NCBI GenBank assembly: GCA_023139225.1
Contig: JAGLNZ010000148.1
Coordinates: 1 to 31,148 of the forward strand
Origin: Desulfobacula sp.
GTDB taxonomy: Bacteria > Desulfobacterota > Desulfobacteria > Desulfobacterales > Desulfobacteraceae
Direction: 5' to 3'
Length of the DNA stretch: 31,148 bases
Positions 1 through 10,100 of this stretch are shown here, one piece after another. How positions within the stretch are numbered: position 1 is the stretch's first letter; each line of letters starts with the position of its first letter. The position numbers and the translations under genes were made by a program. The notes beneath the pieces are model-generated. The model made no database searches. It saw nothing but the letters and a program-made list of their open reading frames with translations, and had not been told where the DNA came from.

Positions 1-1191
1 ATTTTCTACCAGACTTTTTGCTTATCATTTATATGCGCCGGGTTTTTGTTTTTTGTATTTTCTATATTAAATTCCCATGTGATTTCAAATATTTTTTTTT
101 CAGTGGGATCAGGGATCTTGCTATGGTTTGCTTTGATATTAAACAGATCCCACATTGCTTATCTTATTAAAAATAGTTCATCAAATCAGAATTTAATTAA
201 ACATATTTTGATCACCGGTACAGGGGATAAAGCGGTATCAATCGCCAGGTATATCAAATTTCATCCTGGAACAGGGCTTCGCCTTGTCGGTTTTTTAACC
301 CAAAATGAAAATGAAATCGGCAGTAAAATTGAAAATAAGCCTGTTTTGGGAAAAGTTCGGGATGTGGGTGAAATAATTCAGAACAATTATATGGATTGCG
401 TGCTATATGCAGGGGAGCCTGAATATGAACAGGATTATATTTTTCTTTTTACAGCCTGCTCAGTTCGGGGTGTTGATTTCGCAACTACAAAGCCGATTCC
501 GAAATATGATTCAACTAGTCATATACAAATTTTTCAGGAGAATATAAATAGCCTTCCAATTAAAATCATAAAATTTATTTGCCACAATTCCAGGCATCTT
601 TTTCTAAAAAGAATGTTTGATTTGATCACTTCTGTTATACTGATTGGTGTGAGCCTTCCACTATGGATAGTGATTGCGCTTTCAATAAAATTGACATCGC
701 CTGGTCCGGTTTTTTTTCGTCAGAAACGTATCGGTAAATATGGCAGAATATTCATTTTATATAAGTTTCGATCCATGGTTAAAAATGCTGAAAATTTTCA
801 AGATGAGCTGCAACATCTTAATGAAATGGATGGCCCGGCATTTAAAATTAAAAATGATCCCCGCCTGACAATTACCGGGCGGTTTTTAAGAAAGACAAGC
901 CTTGATGAATTGCCCCAGCTTCTGAATGTATTCAAAGGGGATATCAGCCTTGTCGGCCCGAGACCGGCAATTGAAAAAGAGGTGCTTTTGTATCACCCAT
1001 GGGAACGAAAGAGGCTTTCAGTCACCCAGGGGATCACCTGTATCTGGCAGATCAGTGGCCGGAATACCATTAAATTTGATGAGTGGATGAAGCTTGATTT
1101 AATGTACATCGAAAACTGGTCATTAGCATCGGATTATAAGATTTTGATTAAAACCGTTCCGGCAGTTTTGTTTAGAAAAGGAGCGTATTAA
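1..1191 (+). CDS. Polyprenyl glycosylphosphotransferase (EPS priming sugar transferase), 5'-truncated by window edge
   Basis: The frame is open from the first base, so the gene starts outside the window; an internal TTG at 46 is unlikely to be the true start. About 396 residues are visible. In order (window codon numbers) there are hydrophobic segments (about 12-55), a Rossmann-like CoA-binding-type region with ITGTGDKA near 73, and a C-terminal bacterial sugar transferase domain. That domain shows KRMFD (203-207), a membrane helix, SPGPVFFRQKRIGKYG, YKFRSM, DELPQLLNVFKGD (302-314), GPRPA (319-323) and GITCIWQISGR (344-354). The family transfers a sugar-1-phosphate from a nucleotide sugar to undecaprenyl phosphate at the inner membrane and starts repeat-unit synthesis. 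It is followed after 54 bases by a TPR gene in the same direction. The architecture matches the EpsB/WbaP-like transferases common in PEP-CTERM loci. The sugar donor cannot be read from sequence. Confidence 0.93.
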   Translation: MFYQTFCLSFICAGFLFFVFSILNSHVISNIFFSVGSGILLWFALILNRSHIAYLIKNSSSNQNLIKHILITGTGDKAVSIARYIKFHPGTGLRLVGFLTQNENEIGSKIENKPVLGKVRDVGEIIQNNYMDCVLYAGEPEYEQDYIFLFTACSVRGVDFATTKPIPKYDSTSHIQIFQENINSLPIKIIKFICHNSRHLFLKRMFDLITSVILIGVSLPLWIVIALSIKLTSPGPVFFRQKRIGKYGRIFILYKFRSMVKNAENFQDELQHLNEMDGPAFKIKNDPRLTITGRFLRKTSLDELPQLLNVFKGDISLVGPRPAIEKEVLLYHPWERKRLSVTQGITCIWQISGRNTIKFDEWMKLDLMYIENWSLASDYKILIKTVPAVLFRKGAY

Positions 1192-1245
1192 TTTGATACC
1201 GAATCACATATATAGTTTGTATTACCATTTTCAGGGAATAGAACA

Positions 1246-2862
1246 ATGAAATTTATTCGTAAATTGTTCGAACGTAAAAAGACATTGGCAGCATATAAAA
1301 AGGGGATAGCTTTTTATAATGGAAAGGATTTCATTAAGGCTATTGAGCAATTTGAATTCATGCTTGCAGAAAAACTCCTTTATAGTTCAATTGAATATAA
1401 CCTGGCAAAATTTTATTGCAGTCAGGCCTATAGAAATATAGGGATTATTCAGTTTGCCAAGGGAGCAAATGATCAGGCCCTGTCAAATTTTCAGCAGGCG
1501 CTTAAATATAATCCAAACCATACGGATTTAAATTATTTTATTGGAATCTGCTTGAATAATATTGGGGAATTTCAAAAAGCAATTGAATCTTTTAATAAAT
1601 TACAAAAAATTGATCCTGAAAATATTCCAAACAAGCTGAAGATAGCAGTGATTTTTTATAATCTTGGGATGTGGGACAATGCAGAAAAAATTAATCGAAG
1701 TATCCTTGTAAAAAAGCCCAGGTATGCGGACGTTCATTACCATCTGGGACTTTCCCTGTTAAGCCAGGGCAAAGCAACTGAAGCTGTAAGGTCTTTTGAA
1801 AAAGCGCTAAAAATTAATCCAAATTATGTAAACGCACAACTCAAATTAAGTATTGCCCAGGCTTGTCAGGGCCAGTTTGAGAAATCATTTAAAAATTTAA
1901 ATGAAATTTTGAAAATGCACCCTGATTATGCTGATGTTAATTATCTGCTCGGCATTTTAAAAGGAGAGTGTAAGGAGACTGAGACTGCTATAAAGTATCT
2001 TAAGAAAGCAGTCGAGCTGAATCCGAAATTCAAGAATGCCCAAATCAAGCTGATCATGTTCTACTGTGAGAAAGGACAAATTGATTCAGCCATTAGGCAA
2101 ATCAATGAGGCTGTCCGATTTTATCCAGAGGACAAACAGTTGAATTCTGCAAAGAACCTGATCAATATAATAATGGATCTTCCAAAAGGGATCCTGGGTG
2201 ACTCCTTTCAAAAGCTTGAAGAGATCTTTGGTGAAGATCAGCTTTTGGAAGATCTGGTCAATGAGTTCTATACCTATTTGGATATTATGCCGAATTTTTC
2301 GGAAATCATTGCATTGTTCAGCAATCCAAAATATGCAAAGGAAGATGCATCAATCTCTGAGGTTATGATTCCTCTAATCCTGGAACAGATAGATAAAAAC
2401 CCGGATTACCCTGATCTTTACAATAGTCTTGGCTCTCAATTTTTATTTGATCAAAAACTTTATGAAGCTGAATCTGCCTTTACAAAAGCAGTTGAGTTGA
2501 ATCCAAATTATGTGGCAGCCCGTATCAACCTGATGAAAACGCTTCAAAAAAGGGGCGAGTTTGAAGAAGCATATGAAAATGGAAAGATATTAGTCTCAAA
2601 AAACCTTCTTTATCCGGATGTATATTATGCAATTGGTGAAATACTTATGTCTTTAAACCGATATGAAGATGCATTGAAATATGCCAACAAGTTACTTAAA
2701 TTAAGACCTGAGATGAAAAAGACCCATCTGCTTATTGGGCAAATATATCAAAAAATGGGAAATAATGAGTTCGCAAAGATAGAAGTAAATAAATGTCTTG
2801 TATCCGGTATCGCCCCTAATTTGGCAACAGAAGCACAGGAATTGTTAAATAAAATAATATAA
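1246..2862 (+). CDS. Cytoplasmic tetratricopeptide-repeat (TPR) protein
   Basis: A 538-residue protein starting at ATG 1246, with a purine-rich AGGGAA stretch about 10 bases upstream. Roughly eleven to twelve 34-residue TPR units are visible, many ending in the helix-B signature (KALKINPNY, KAVELNPKF, KAVELNPNY, KLLKLRPEM). They form an N-terminal array (about 10-300) and a C-terminal array (about 385-530), separated by a segment of about 80 residues without clear TPR signature. There is no signal peptide, lipobox or membrane helix. It is therefore not the secreted TPR lipoprotein (PrsT type) often found with exosortases. TPR arrays act as protein-protein scaffolds, and the position between a priming transferase and a PEP-CTERM gene suggests a role in EPS assembly. 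The partner is unknown. Confidence 0.85.
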   Translation: MKFIRKLFERKKTLAAYKKGIAFYNGKDFIKAIEQFEFMLAEKLLYSSIEYNLAKFYCSQAYRNIGIIQFAKGANDQALSNFQQALKYNPNHTDLNYFIGICLNNIGEFQKAIESFNKLQKIDPENIPNKLKIAVIFYNLGMWDNAEKINRSILVKKPRYADVHYHLGLSLLSQGKATEAVRSFEKALKINPNYVNAQLKLSIAQACQGQFEKSFKNLNEILKMHPDYADVNYLLGILKGECKETETAIKYLKKAVELNPKFKNAQIKLIMFYCEKGQIDSAIRQINEAVRFYPEDKQLNSAKNLINIIMDLPKGILGDSFQKLEEIFGEDQLLEDLVNEFYTYLDIMPNFSEIIALFSNPKYAKEDASISEVMIPLILEQIDKNPDYPDLYNSLGSQFLFDQKLYEAESAFTKAVELNPNYVAARINLMKTLQKRGEFEEAYENGKILVSKNLLYPDVYYAIGEILMSLNRYEDALKYANKLLKLRPEMKKTHLLIGQIYQKMGNNEFAKIEVNKCLVSGIAPNLATEAQELLNKII

Positions 2863-2914
2863 TATAAGTATCTATGAAGTTTCATTAGAAGGCAATAAAT
2901 AAAATTTCCAGTTT

Positions 2915-2993
2915 AAAAAAGTTAGTATAAGATAAAAAAAGTAATAATTTAGATAAAAAAAGTAATAAATTGGATAAAAAAGTATATAAATTT
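2915..2993. repeat. Three 21-bp A-tract tandem repeats with a degenerate fourth copy (probable curved DNA)
   Basis: Three consecutive copies of a 21-bp unit (core GATAAAAAAAGTAATAA) start at 2931, 2952 and 2973. A degenerate copy precedes them, with its A-tract at 2915-2920. Runs of six to seven A begin at 2915, 2934, 2955 and 2976, so the last three are 21 bp apart, two helical turns of B-DNA. A-tracts in helical phase are known to curve DNA. The block lies about 95-170 bp upstream of the sigma-54 site, where bending can help an activator loop to the polymerase. The repeats are directly visible; the bending role is inferred. Confidence 0.75.
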
Positions 2994-3085
2994 TTGTATT
3001 TTATCAACAAAAAACCATGACAAGCCATCAAATAGATTCCATATAGATCGGCATACCCATATGGGAAACAGGGCTTTTGGGAAAC

Positions 3086-3101
3086 TGGCATACCTATTGC
3101 A
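3086..3101 (+). promoter_or_regulatory. Sigma-54 (RpoN) -24/-12 promoter of the PEP-CTERM gene
   Basis: The sequence TGGCATACCTATTGCA matches the RpoN consensus TGGCAYR-N4-TTGCW at every specified position, with correct GG-to-GC spacing. It lies on the coding strand 56 bases before ATG 3158, which predicts transcription starting near 3112. PEP-CTERM genes in floc-forming bacteria such as Zoogloea are known to be controlled by RpoN with the PrsK/PrsR two-component pair, so the match also makes biological sense. The palindrome CCCATATGGG at 3056-3065, centred about 50 bp upstream of the predicted start, could be an activator site, but that is only a guess. Confidence 0.85.
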
Positions 3102-3157
3102 AGAAAAGATTGTAATTTTGAACGATAGCAAACCAAAGCAAATTGTGGAGACAGATA

Positions 3158-3919
3158 ATGAAAAAATTATTAATAATACTTGCACTGAGTATTGCATTTT
3201 TAATTACAGGTACCCAGGCATGGGCAATCAGCTGGACGATTGATGATAACTATATTGGAGGGACAGCATCCGGTCCATATGTTTCGCCTGATGGTGATGT
3301 TATCGGTCCTGCCGAATTTTATGGTATCTCAGGAATGGATGTTCATCTTGCAGGGGATAGACTGACTATTGATATTTTTACAAATTATAATTATGATGGA
3401 CGTCCTGACTATGATGTGTTAACAGATTTTGGAGATCTTTTCATAAGCACCACAGGCTGGACACCTTATGGCCCTGTAGATTATGCTTTAGATGATGCAA
3501 GTAACGGAACATCCTGGGACTATGCTTTTGATGTGAGCAGTGGTAAACTTTTTAAAATTTCAGGTGTGTCTGATGCAATAATTATTTCTGATACCATAAT
3601 GGGATCCAAAACTGATGACTGGTATAGAGTCGGCCAGGAGGTTCTTGTGGACGAAGATGTGATGAATGCATTAGGTCCAGATTATTTAATGTCGGAATAT
3701 GGTACAGCTATATATATTCCCGGTATTTATTCCATGTCATTTGATGTCTCTGCACTGTCTCTGGGATTAAGTGAAGAGATTGCATTCCACTGGACCATGA
3801 CCTGCGCAAATGACGTAATAGAAGGAGCAATTACCCCGGTTCCTGAGCCAGGGTCTATGCTGCTTTTGGGAGCAGGCCTGATGGGATTGGCAGGATTTAT
3901 CAGGAGAAAAAAAGTTTAA
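3158..3919 (+). CDS. PEP-CTERM sorting domain-containing secreted protein
   Basis: A 253-residue protein. ATG 3158 is preferred over an in-frame TTG at 3143 because GTGGAG lies 7-8 bases upstream and a classic signal peptide follows directly (MKKLLIILALSIAFLITG, cleavage probably after QAWA). The C-terminus is a textbook PEP-CTERM tripartite signal: the PEP motif in PVPEPGSM, a hydrophobic helix (LLLGAGLMGLAGF) and the basic tail IRRKKV. In known systems an exosortase (XrtA/EpsH) recognises this signal and the protein reaches the EPS matrix or cell surface. The roughly 205-residue mature part is rich in Asp, Gly and Tyr and matches no family I recognise. It is controlled by the sigma-54 site upstream and isolated by a terminator. 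No exosortase gene lies in this window. Confidence 0.93.
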   Translation: MKKLLIILALSIAFLITGTQAWAISWTIDDNYIGGTASGPYVSPDGDVIGPAEFYGISGMDVHLAGDRLTIDIFTNYNYDGRPDYDVLTDFGDLFISTTGWTPYGPVDYALDDASNGTSWDYAFDVSSGKLFKISGVSDAIIISDTIMGSKTDDWYRVGQEVLVDEDVMNALGPDYLMSEYGTAIYIPGIYSMSFDVSALSLGLSEEIAFHWTMTCANDVIEGAITPVPEPGSMLLLGAGLMGLAGFIRRKKV

Positions 3920-3953
3920 AATATATAATCTTCATAAATTAAAATAGTATTTG

Positions 3954-3983
3954 AAAAGGCAGAGTATTTATTCTGCCTTTTTG
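3954..3983 (+). terminator. Rho-independent terminator after the PEP-CTERM gene
   Basis: A perfect 10-bp inverted repeat, AAAAGGCAGA (3954-3963) and TCTGCCTTTT (3972-3981), encloses an 8-base loop. The 3' arm runs into a short T stretch. It lies 35 bases after the stop codon of the PEP-CTERM gene and would make that gene a single-gene transcript, separate from the NRPS gene. Confidence 0.85.
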
Positions 3984-4170
3984 ATTTAGCATTGTTTCAT
4001 ATAATCCGTTTAAAAGTCTTTGCAAGTCACCTTTTCCCCGTCAATATAAAACAGATTGATTTTTTTTTAGCATGGTCTTAGTTCTCTGTTCAAAAACAAA
4101 ATTAAATGTTAAATGTAAATAAAGCATATTTAATATCCTGTAATAGTAAAATAAAAATGGCTTTAAAATT
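3984..4170 (+). promoter_or_regulatory. AT-rich leader upstream of the NRPS gene
   Basis: These 187 bases separate the terminator from the NRPS start. An NRPS promoter must lie here unless termination is leaky, but no clear -35/-10 pair or sigma-54 motif is visible. A short direct repeat (GTTAAATGTTAAATG, about 4106-4120) and several A/T runs are the only structure. No coding frame is supported. Confidence 0.3.
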
Positions 4171-7100
4171 ATGATTCATATGGTTTTTTCATCGATTGCC
4201 AAGCGTTATCCTGACAAACAAGCGATTATTGACAAAAAGGGATCAATAACCTACAAGAATCTTGATTTTTTATCCGGTTGCATGGCTTTCAGGATTGAAG
4301 AGATGCAAAAAAAAAGTGGTATCATCGCTATCTATTTGTCCCCGAGTATTGATGCGATCATTTCCATGCTTGGGATATTAAAGTCAGGAAATGCCTACCT
4401 TTCATTAGATGTCAATGACCCTATATCACGTACATTGAAAATAATAGATCATTCCAACCCTAATCTGATTATTGCGTCAAAATTGGGTACGGCTGAATTT
4501 GAAAAGGCAGGTGTTAAAGGGCAGTTTCTTGATGTTCAGAATTTTAGACGTAAAAACCAAAACCATATCATACAAGAAGAATTTAGTTTGGATAGTATTT
4601 CCAAATCACAGGATTCCGATGCCTATATTATTTATACATCCGGCTCTACAGGTAGTCCAAAAGGGATACCTATAAAGCATAGATCTGTTATCAACCTTTT
4701 AGAAGATTTTTCCCGGCGATGCCCTCTTGGCGTTGAGGATAGATGTTCTTTATGGACGAATCTTAATTTTGATGTGTCGGTTTACGAAATTTGGTCAGCA
4801 TTGTTGTCCGGGGCATCGCTTTTTATCCCGGATCAGCGAACAAGGGCAGATACAACCCGATTTATAGCCTGGCTGAAAAAAAACCATATCACAAGCGCAT
4901 ATATTCCTCCTTTTATGATAGCGGAGATAGAAGAGAATCAGCAAAGGGAACCACTTGCCTTTAATCGGATATTGACCGGTGTCGAACCTATCTTGGAAAG
5001 TCTGTTGTGCTCTATTAAGAAGAGTACACCAAACCTTTGTCTTATTAACGGGTATGGGCCGGCAGAAGCGACAATTTGTGCAACTTTGTATGAGGTTCCC
5101 GAGCATACAGAAAATTCTGGTAATGCACCAATAGGAAAACCTGTCAGGAATTTAGAGGTTTACATACTTAATGAAAAGGGTGAACCAGTAGAGGATGGTG
5201 AAAAAGGGGAAATTATTATTGCAGGGATACAGGTTGCCGGCAAATATTTAAATGACCCCATTTTATCCGCAGAAAAATTTTTTGAAAACCCTTTATCAGA
5301 TAGTATACCGGGGAAAATATATAGAACCGGTGATCTCGGTATACGGTTGAAATCTGGAAATATAATGTTTTCCGGCAGAAAGGACTTTCAAATCAAGCTC
5401 CGGGGATTTCGAATTGAAACAGGAGAAATTGAGAATACTATTAAAGAATTTTCAGGTATAAATCAGGCTGCTGTTGTCCTGAAAGAAAATGAGGCTCGGC
5501 GAAAAATACTTACTGCTTATATTGATACTTTTGCAGATAGAAAACAGCTGGTTGAGTTTTTAAAGAAAAGGCTTCCGAAATACATGGTGCCCTCATCAAT
5601 AGTTACTCTGGAAAAAATACCCCAGACAAGCCAGGGAAAAATTGATAAAAAGAGCCTGACAGGAAGAAATGATCTAAAAGAGCTTAACAAAGAAAAACCT
5701 CAGACAAAAGAAGAAAAACTGATCGCAGAGGTATGGCAGGATTTTTTTGATATCTTTCCAATTTATCGAAATGATGATTTCCTGCTTCTCGGAGGTGACT
5801 CCATTATTGCTGTAAAAATTATCTCAAGACTAAATTCAATATTTTCAATCAACCTTGAGATAAGTTCTTTATTTGATCATTCCCAGCTTAGTGATTTCAC
5901 GAAACTAATTAAAAATAGTATTGGTCCAACCAGGCCAGACACTGATGTGTTCCCCAAAAAGCAGCTTTCCAATATTCAAACAAGATCTGCCCCAATTTTG
6001 GATTATCAGTATATGATTTGGCTTTTTGAACAGATAAATCCAGGGACCAGTGTTTATCATATCCCGCTCGTATATAGCATAACTGGTGAAATAAATTGTG
6101 AAATATTAGAAAAATCCCTTGAAGCTGTTCAGCAAAGACATATCCCATTGCAGTCTGTGTTTGTTGCAGAACAAGATAGGGTTATACAGCGCAAACATAA
6201 GGCCCCCGTTCAAATAAAAATTGAACATATGGATAAAATAATAGAAGAACAAAGTCCGTTTGATATATTACCAATTGATGAGGTTCAGAGAAAATGGATC
6301 TTGGAAAAAACAAGAAAACCTTTTAATTTGGAAAAAGGACCTGTTTTCCGAACAGATATATTAATTACCGGAGAATTGACCTCTATTATATGTTTTACTT
6401 TTCATCACATCATTTTTGATGGATGGTCTGTATCAATATTTATTCGAGAATTAAACAGTTTTTACAAGTTGATGCTAAACAAAGAACCAGCTAACGAGCC
6501 CACCCTGCATTTTTCATATTATGATTATGTTTCATCACAGGCAGCCAGGGAAGAAAATGACTGGATGTCTTCAAAACCTTTTTTCATTGAATATTTCAAA
6601 GGGCTGATACCTGGCAAAACAAGAGCAGAATATAGTTACAAGGGTGAGCGCTGTCCTTTGAAGATCTCGGAAAACAATTTGAGAGAATTAAAGAAAATTG
6701 CTTTGGAAAGCAAGACAACGCCTTTTATTGTTCTTTTGTCACTTTTTCAAATTCTTCTTTATGTGAAAAATCATGAAAAGGATCAAACGACTGCTGTTGC
6801 ATGGGCAGGAAGGGACAGCGTTGAAGCAGAATCCTTAATTGGATTTTTCATGAATACATTGATTTGCAGGAATTTAATCAATACAGAACAGTCATTCACA
6901 TCATTTTTGCATAATGTTAAGACCAATTTTAAAAAAATACTTGGGTACAAAAATATTTCCTTTAATAAAGTATATGAATTAAGCCGCAAAAAAGGACTTA
7001 ATGATAAAATAATTAAATCATTGTTTTTAATGCAGACAATGGATTCTACAGATTTCAATTTTCCGGGAATTGAATCGAAGATGGTAGATGTTGATATGCA

Positions 7101-10100
7101 AAAGGCCAATGCTGATATCACTTTAGAGTTTTATGAAAAAGAAAATGGGCTTAAGGGATTTTTCGAATACAAAACAGATGTTTTTAAAAAAAATGAGATA
7201 GAGGGGATGATTCAAAATTTTAATGATATTATTGCCAATATTATAAAAAACCCTGAAGCCTCCATAATCAATATTATTCGTTTGAATACCTTTCCGATTT
7301 CTCCAATGCAACATGGAATGATAATTGAATCGTTAAGGGCTCAAGAAGAAAACGGTTGTTATATTCAACAGATTGTTTTGAAAATAGAGCAACCTGTTGA
7401 TTTGAAAAAATTTAAATATACATGGAAAAGGATTATTAAACATCACAGCACCCTTCGCCTGGGGTTTAAGTGGAAGGGGTTGGATTATCCCCAGCAATTT
7501 TTCATTTCATTAGAGGATTTTGAAATTGGGTTTAAAAACTGGAAGACTTTGTCAGAAAACGATAAAAATAAAAATTTGAAGTCCTTTTTAAAAGAAGACA
7601 GGAAACTGGGCTTTCTTCTCGACACACCACCCCTCATGAGAGTGACTCTTATTCAGTTTGATAAAGATCAATATACCTGTATCTGGACATTTCATCATGC
7701 TATAGGTGATGGCAGATCCGTCACTTTGGTGCTGAAAGATTTTTTTAATGTATATCACAATTATGGTGCATATCTTGAACCTTCGGGATCATTTCAGGAT
7801 TACATACTGTGGCTGGAGCAAAGGGATTTAAAAAGAGAAAAATTATTTTGGATAAACAAGCTCAATAATTTTACAGAACCCATTAGTCTTCCTTTTTGTA
7901 GGAACAAAAGACATAAAGAAGAAATCAGTCAGCGATCTGCCAGAATAAAAAACGAGCTGTTACAGGTGAATCTGGCAGCACCTGACATAGCACAGAAATT
8001 GTATAAGATCTGCCAGAAAAATTCTGTCACCCTGAATTCACTTTTGATGGGGGCATGGGCCTTGCTTCTAAGCCATTATACAGGGAAAGATGATATCGTT
8101 TTTGGCGCTACGCGGAACATTAGACATTGGAGAAAAAAGGCTTCAGGTGATACCGGATTGTATATAAATACACTACCGGTAAGGCTTGAAATAGATCCTG
8201 AGGAAAATTTGATCAGTTTTCTTCATAATGTTAGAAAGGAGTGGATAGAAACTGGTGAATTTGTCCATACATCTCTGGGAGATATATTGACATGGAGCCA
8301 GATAAAAGCAGGGATGCCTCTCTTTGATATTTATTTTGCCTATGATCACGAATCGGCTGAATCAAAGCTTAAAGACCAAAAGAAATTTTTAGCATGGTCA
8401 AGTATATCTTTTTTTGAAAAAACTCCTGCGTCTTTGTTCCTGACGATACTTGGCCGAGAAGAACTTGTGGCCGGAATTAAATATGATAGTGAAAAATTCA
8501 GTTCTCAATCAGTTCAGATGATACTTGAACATTTTAAAATTTTATTAGGCTCAATAGCCAAAAGACCTGATTCTAAACTTAATATGCTTCAGATTTTAAC
8601 AGCACAAGAGAAAAGGTATATTCAGGATATTCTTAATACAAAAAAAAGTAAGATTGAAAATAACTATAATTGTTTTCATTATTTTTTTGAACATCAGGTA
8701 TCCCTGAATAAAGATGCCATAGCGCTGAAGGGCAATAATCAGGAATTGTCATACGGAGAACTGAATATTTTTGCCAACCAGATTGCCTCATATCTTCTTA
8801 AAAATGGAGCAGGGCCTGAAATTAAAATTGCTGTTCTACTTGATCAGGATATAATTTTAATTGCAGTGCTCTTGGGCATTTTAAAATCAGGGGCGGCATA
8901 TATCCCAGTTGATGTATTAGACCCTGCCCCAAGAATTGATTTTATTATACGTGATTCAAATCCTGAAATAATTATTACATCAGATAATCACAGGCATAGG
9001 GTGGAACATCAAAATGCTTTCATTATTTTATTGGATAAAGAAAAATCCGATATAAGTGCAATGGGAAAAGATAATCCTGAAATTAATGTCACTTTGGAAA
9101 ATCTGGCATATATTATTTATACTTCAGGATCCACAGGGAAGCCTAAAGGCGTTATGATAGAACATGGAGCGTTAATTGGGTTTACACAAGCTGCATGCAG
9201 CATTTATGATATCCGTCAAAAAGATAAGGTGCTGCAATTTGCTGCAATAAGTTTTGATGCTTCAGCAGAAGAAATCTATCCTGCATTGTTTGCCGGTGCC
9301 ACTCTTATTATGAAACCCCGGACCATTTTACAAACCCCAACCGTATTTATTGATTTCTGTAAAAAAAATCAACTGACTGTCCTTGATCTTCCAACATCTT
9401 ATTGGCATCTTCTGGTTGATGAAATTGATGTGCTTAAAATTCCTGAAAGGATAAGATTAATCATTATTGGAGGGGATGAAGCAAATCCGGATAAGGTTAG
9501 AAAATGGAAAAGGCATGTTGGCAGTCATGTTAAGCTTTTCAATACTTATGGACCGACTGAAACAACCGTTGCTGTGAGCTGGGCGGACTTATCAACAACA
9601 AAGATTGAGGATAGAGTATCCATAGGGAAACCATTTCCCAGTATGAATTTTTGTATTTTAAATCAGTTCAGCCAGCCTGTTCCACAGGGAGTACCAGGTG
9701 AGCTCTATATTGGAGGTTTACAGGTGGCAAGGGGCTATTTAAATAGACGTGGCCTTACAGAAAAAGCATTTGTCAGATTGGACAAGAAAAATAAAAAGAT
9801 CCGTTTTTTCAAAACCGGTGATTTTGTAAAAATAGATCCTCAGGGAGAGATGGTATTTCTCGGAAGGGTTGACAGGCAGATTAAAATTAGAGGGTTCAGG
9901 GTTGAGCCGGGGGAAATTGAAAAAGAAGCCTCATCCCACCGTGCAGTTATAGAAAGTGCATTCATTCTTGTAAAATGCCCAGGCTCTGATTCAATGGCTA
10001 TTCTGTTTATTGTATTAAAAGAAGAGTATGAGGAAGGATTTCAATTGTCTGAATACAAAAGATTTCTTTCAGAAAAGTTACCAAGTTATATGTTGCCTTC

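Larger units (their letters stand above)
2863..3157 (+). promoter_or_regulatory. Intergenic control region of the PEP-CTERM gene
   Basis: This 295-base gap contains no convincing gene; small leftward open frames across it are low-complexity. Reading rightward it holds phased A-tract repeats (2915-2993), a perfect 10-bp palindrome CCCATATGGG (3056-3065), a near-consensus sigma-54 promoter (3086-3101) and a ribosome binding site (GTGGAG, about 3145-3150) before ATG 3158. No rho-independent terminator was found after the TPR gene, so read-through into the PEP-CTERM gene is possible. Confidence 0.6.

Noticed and set aside
1246..2862. TPR protein as the PrsT-type exosortase-associated lipoprotein
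   Set aside because: There is no signal peptide or lipobox, and it is much shorter than that family.
2915..2993. Phased repeats as a possible CRISPR array or integration site
   Set aside because: Units are adjacent without unique spacers, only 21 bp long, and consist mainly of A and T.
2885..3197. Leftward open frames of about 80 codons across the PEP-CTERM upstream region
   Set aside because: They read the A-tract repeats and promoter in reverse, are low-complexity Phe/Leu/Ser strings, and have no ribosome binding site or known domain.
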